Assembly: GCA_003460745.1 (NCBI GenBank) | Contig: QTVU01000092.1 | Span: 1 to 5,389, forward strand | DNA length: 5,389 nt | Reading direction: 5' to 3' | Origin: Firmicutes bacterium AM55-24TS | Lineage (GTDB): Bacteria > Bacillota > Clostridia > UBA1381 | Part shown: positions 4,655 through 5,389 of the stretch, in pieces | Numbering within the stretch: the stretch's first letter is position 1 | Layout of the letters: each line of letters begins with the position of its first letter | Notes under the pieces: generated by a model | The model's database searches: none | Told to the model about the DNA's origin: nothing | Seen by the model: the letters and a program-made list of their open reading frames with translations, nothing else | Translations under genes and position numbers: made by a program

Positions 4655-4669
4655 TTTTCCTTTCTTAAT
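4655..4669 (-). repeat. Leader repeat copy 2 (ATTAAGAAAGGAAAA), SD of the 96-codon gene
   Basis: This copy places AAAGG eight bases from ATG 4650, good spacing for initiation. The shared leader suggests a common translation-start cassette in this element, or a chance match in purine-rich leaders. Confidence 0.45.
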
Positions 4670-4700
4670 ATATTATTCTCCGTGAGAAAACGAATTTTGA

Positions 4701-5389
4701 TTAATCTTTATAATTGCCGGTCAACTCACCAAAAGATTCAACATTGTAAATTTGCAACATTTTATAAATCGCCCATTCAATCTCTTGTTCATAACCCTCT
4801 TTATTAAGGACATATATATTGGGAGTATTTTGTGGTGGTTGAGAAGGGTCTGGTTGAATACTTCCGACTTCTTTTTTTATAAGAAGTGGTTGTTTATCAT
4901 CAACATTAGAAGTTAAATATGAAAGACATTGATTAAGCGTATCTTTAGACATTGACAAATCTTTAGCCATAGATTGCATACTTCTCCAAAACGCTTCTGG
5001 TCGAGTTTCGGGATTATACATAATTTCCTCATTGTCGTTTTTCTTTGGACGGATATATATGTATGAGTTGATATAAAGAAATGCCATTAATATATTCTCT
5101 TTATTAATACTCGATTCGCCCATCATTATAAAATCCAATTGAGATGAAGTGATTTTTGAAAAATTTTCAGTTGCATCGAAATTTTGACATATTATATCCA
5201 TTTGAATACAATCCGTATATCCAGTGTTGTAAATATCAAAGTCAGAAGTAATATTAATCAAATTGCTCTCATTCAAAAATAACAAACACTTGATTATCTC
5301 ATAAAATATCTTTGGCTTGTGTCTTGTTTGCTTATAACCACACAAATCAAATATTTCTGAAATAACAATATAAGACGAATCCTCATAAC
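4701..5389 (-). CDS. Winged-helix, replication-initiator-like or regulatory protein (5' end outside the window)
   Basis: The frame is open from the stop at 4701-4703 to the right edge, so the true start is outside; a TTG at 5345 is not a convincing start because the sequence upstream (YEDSSYIVISEIFD) reads as protein. The N-terminal visible part (VISEIFDLCGYKQTRHKPKI) resembles the first helices of winged-helix replication or phage proteins. A second helix-turn-helix is at 4914-4982 (SMAKDLSMSKDTLNQCLSYL), followed by a wing-like LLIKKEVGSI and a Pro/Gln-rich linker (QPDPSQPPQNTP). Two winged-helix units are the layout of many plasmid and phage initiator (Rep) or DnaD-like proteins in Firmicutes. 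The role is therefore origin binding or transcription control, by analogy only. It lies upstream of the 96-codon gene and likely leads this operon. Confidence 0.6.
   Translation of the reverse strand, partial: YEDSSYIVISEIFDLCGYKQTRHKPKIFYEIIKCLLFLNESNLINITSDFDIYNTGYTDCIQMDIICQNFDATENFSKITSSQLDFIMMGESSINKENILMAFLYINSYIYIRPKKNDNEEIMYNPETRPEAFWRSMQSMAKDLSMSKDTLNQCLSYLTSNVDDKQPLLIKKEVGSIQPDPSQPPQNTPNIYVLNKEGYEQEIEWAIYKMLQIYNVESFGELTGNYKD

Noticed and set aside
4676..4690. TTCTC-ACG-GAGAA stem between the HTH gene and the 96-codon gene as a terminator
   Set aside because: Only five pairs, a 3-base loop and no T-tract on the minus strand.
4697..4706. GATTAATC palindrome at the end of the HTH gene
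   Set aside because: An 8-base AT-rich palindrome overlapping a stop codon is expected by chance.
1..5389. CRISPR array, tRNA, rRNA, riboswitch or transposon ends
   Set aside because: No regularly spaced repeats, cloverleaf, conserved rRNA segments or terminal inverted repeats with target duplications were seen on either strand.

Overview
The window is AT-rich DNA (roughly 30% G+C by eye) with purine-rich Shine-Dalgarno (SD) sites, TTG/GTG starts and tightly packed genes. This suggests a low-GC Gram-positive bacterium (Firmicutes, probably Clostridia-like) and an accessory region such as a prophage, plasmid or integrative element. No integrase, capsid, transposase, tRNA, rRNA or CRISPR array is visible, so the type of element is not settled.

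Almost everything reads leftward (minus strand). In transcription order: a gene cut by the right edge that encodes a winged-helix, replication-initiator-like protein (4701 to the edge); two unrecognised genes of 96 and 189 codons that share one reading frame across a single stop; a non-coding or weakly coding stretch (3589-3768); small ORFs of 25, 64 and 44 codons; then the main find, an RNA polymerase of the eukaryotic RNA-dependent RNA polymerase (RdRP)/QDE-1/YonO class. It is spread over two overlapping ORFs (2551-2841, probably from 2898, and 419-2566). A partner gene (22-441) overlaps its 3' end and appears to change frame near the left edge.

The polymerase call rests on a catalytic GGADFDGD motif, a QVRLPFIKG block typical of the first double-psi beta-barrel, an SFRSPLVDPSEV block, an EIDFLKTG block, and a KYEAQR..PFSS block in the small upstream ORF. 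All occur in the order known from eukaryotic RdRPs. Known bacterial and phage relatives (YonO of phage SPbeta) are single-chain enzymes, so the split layout is unusual. It could be a true two-subunit enzyme, a coupled or recoded gene, or an indel.

One gene opposes the flow: a plus-strand 70-codon single-pass membrane protein (3376-3588) with its own promoter, an SD locked in a 7-bp hairpin, two palindromes just inside the coding region and an intrinsic terminator. This compact, structured unit resembles self-repressed small-toxin genes, but no toxin function is shown.

The polymerase operon has several irregular junctions: an ATAA junction where ATGA would be expected, an out-of-frame overlap inside the polymerase, and a possible -1 frame change near position 70-76. 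Biology (coupling, recoding) and damage (mutation, assembly indels) cannot be separated from the sequence alone.
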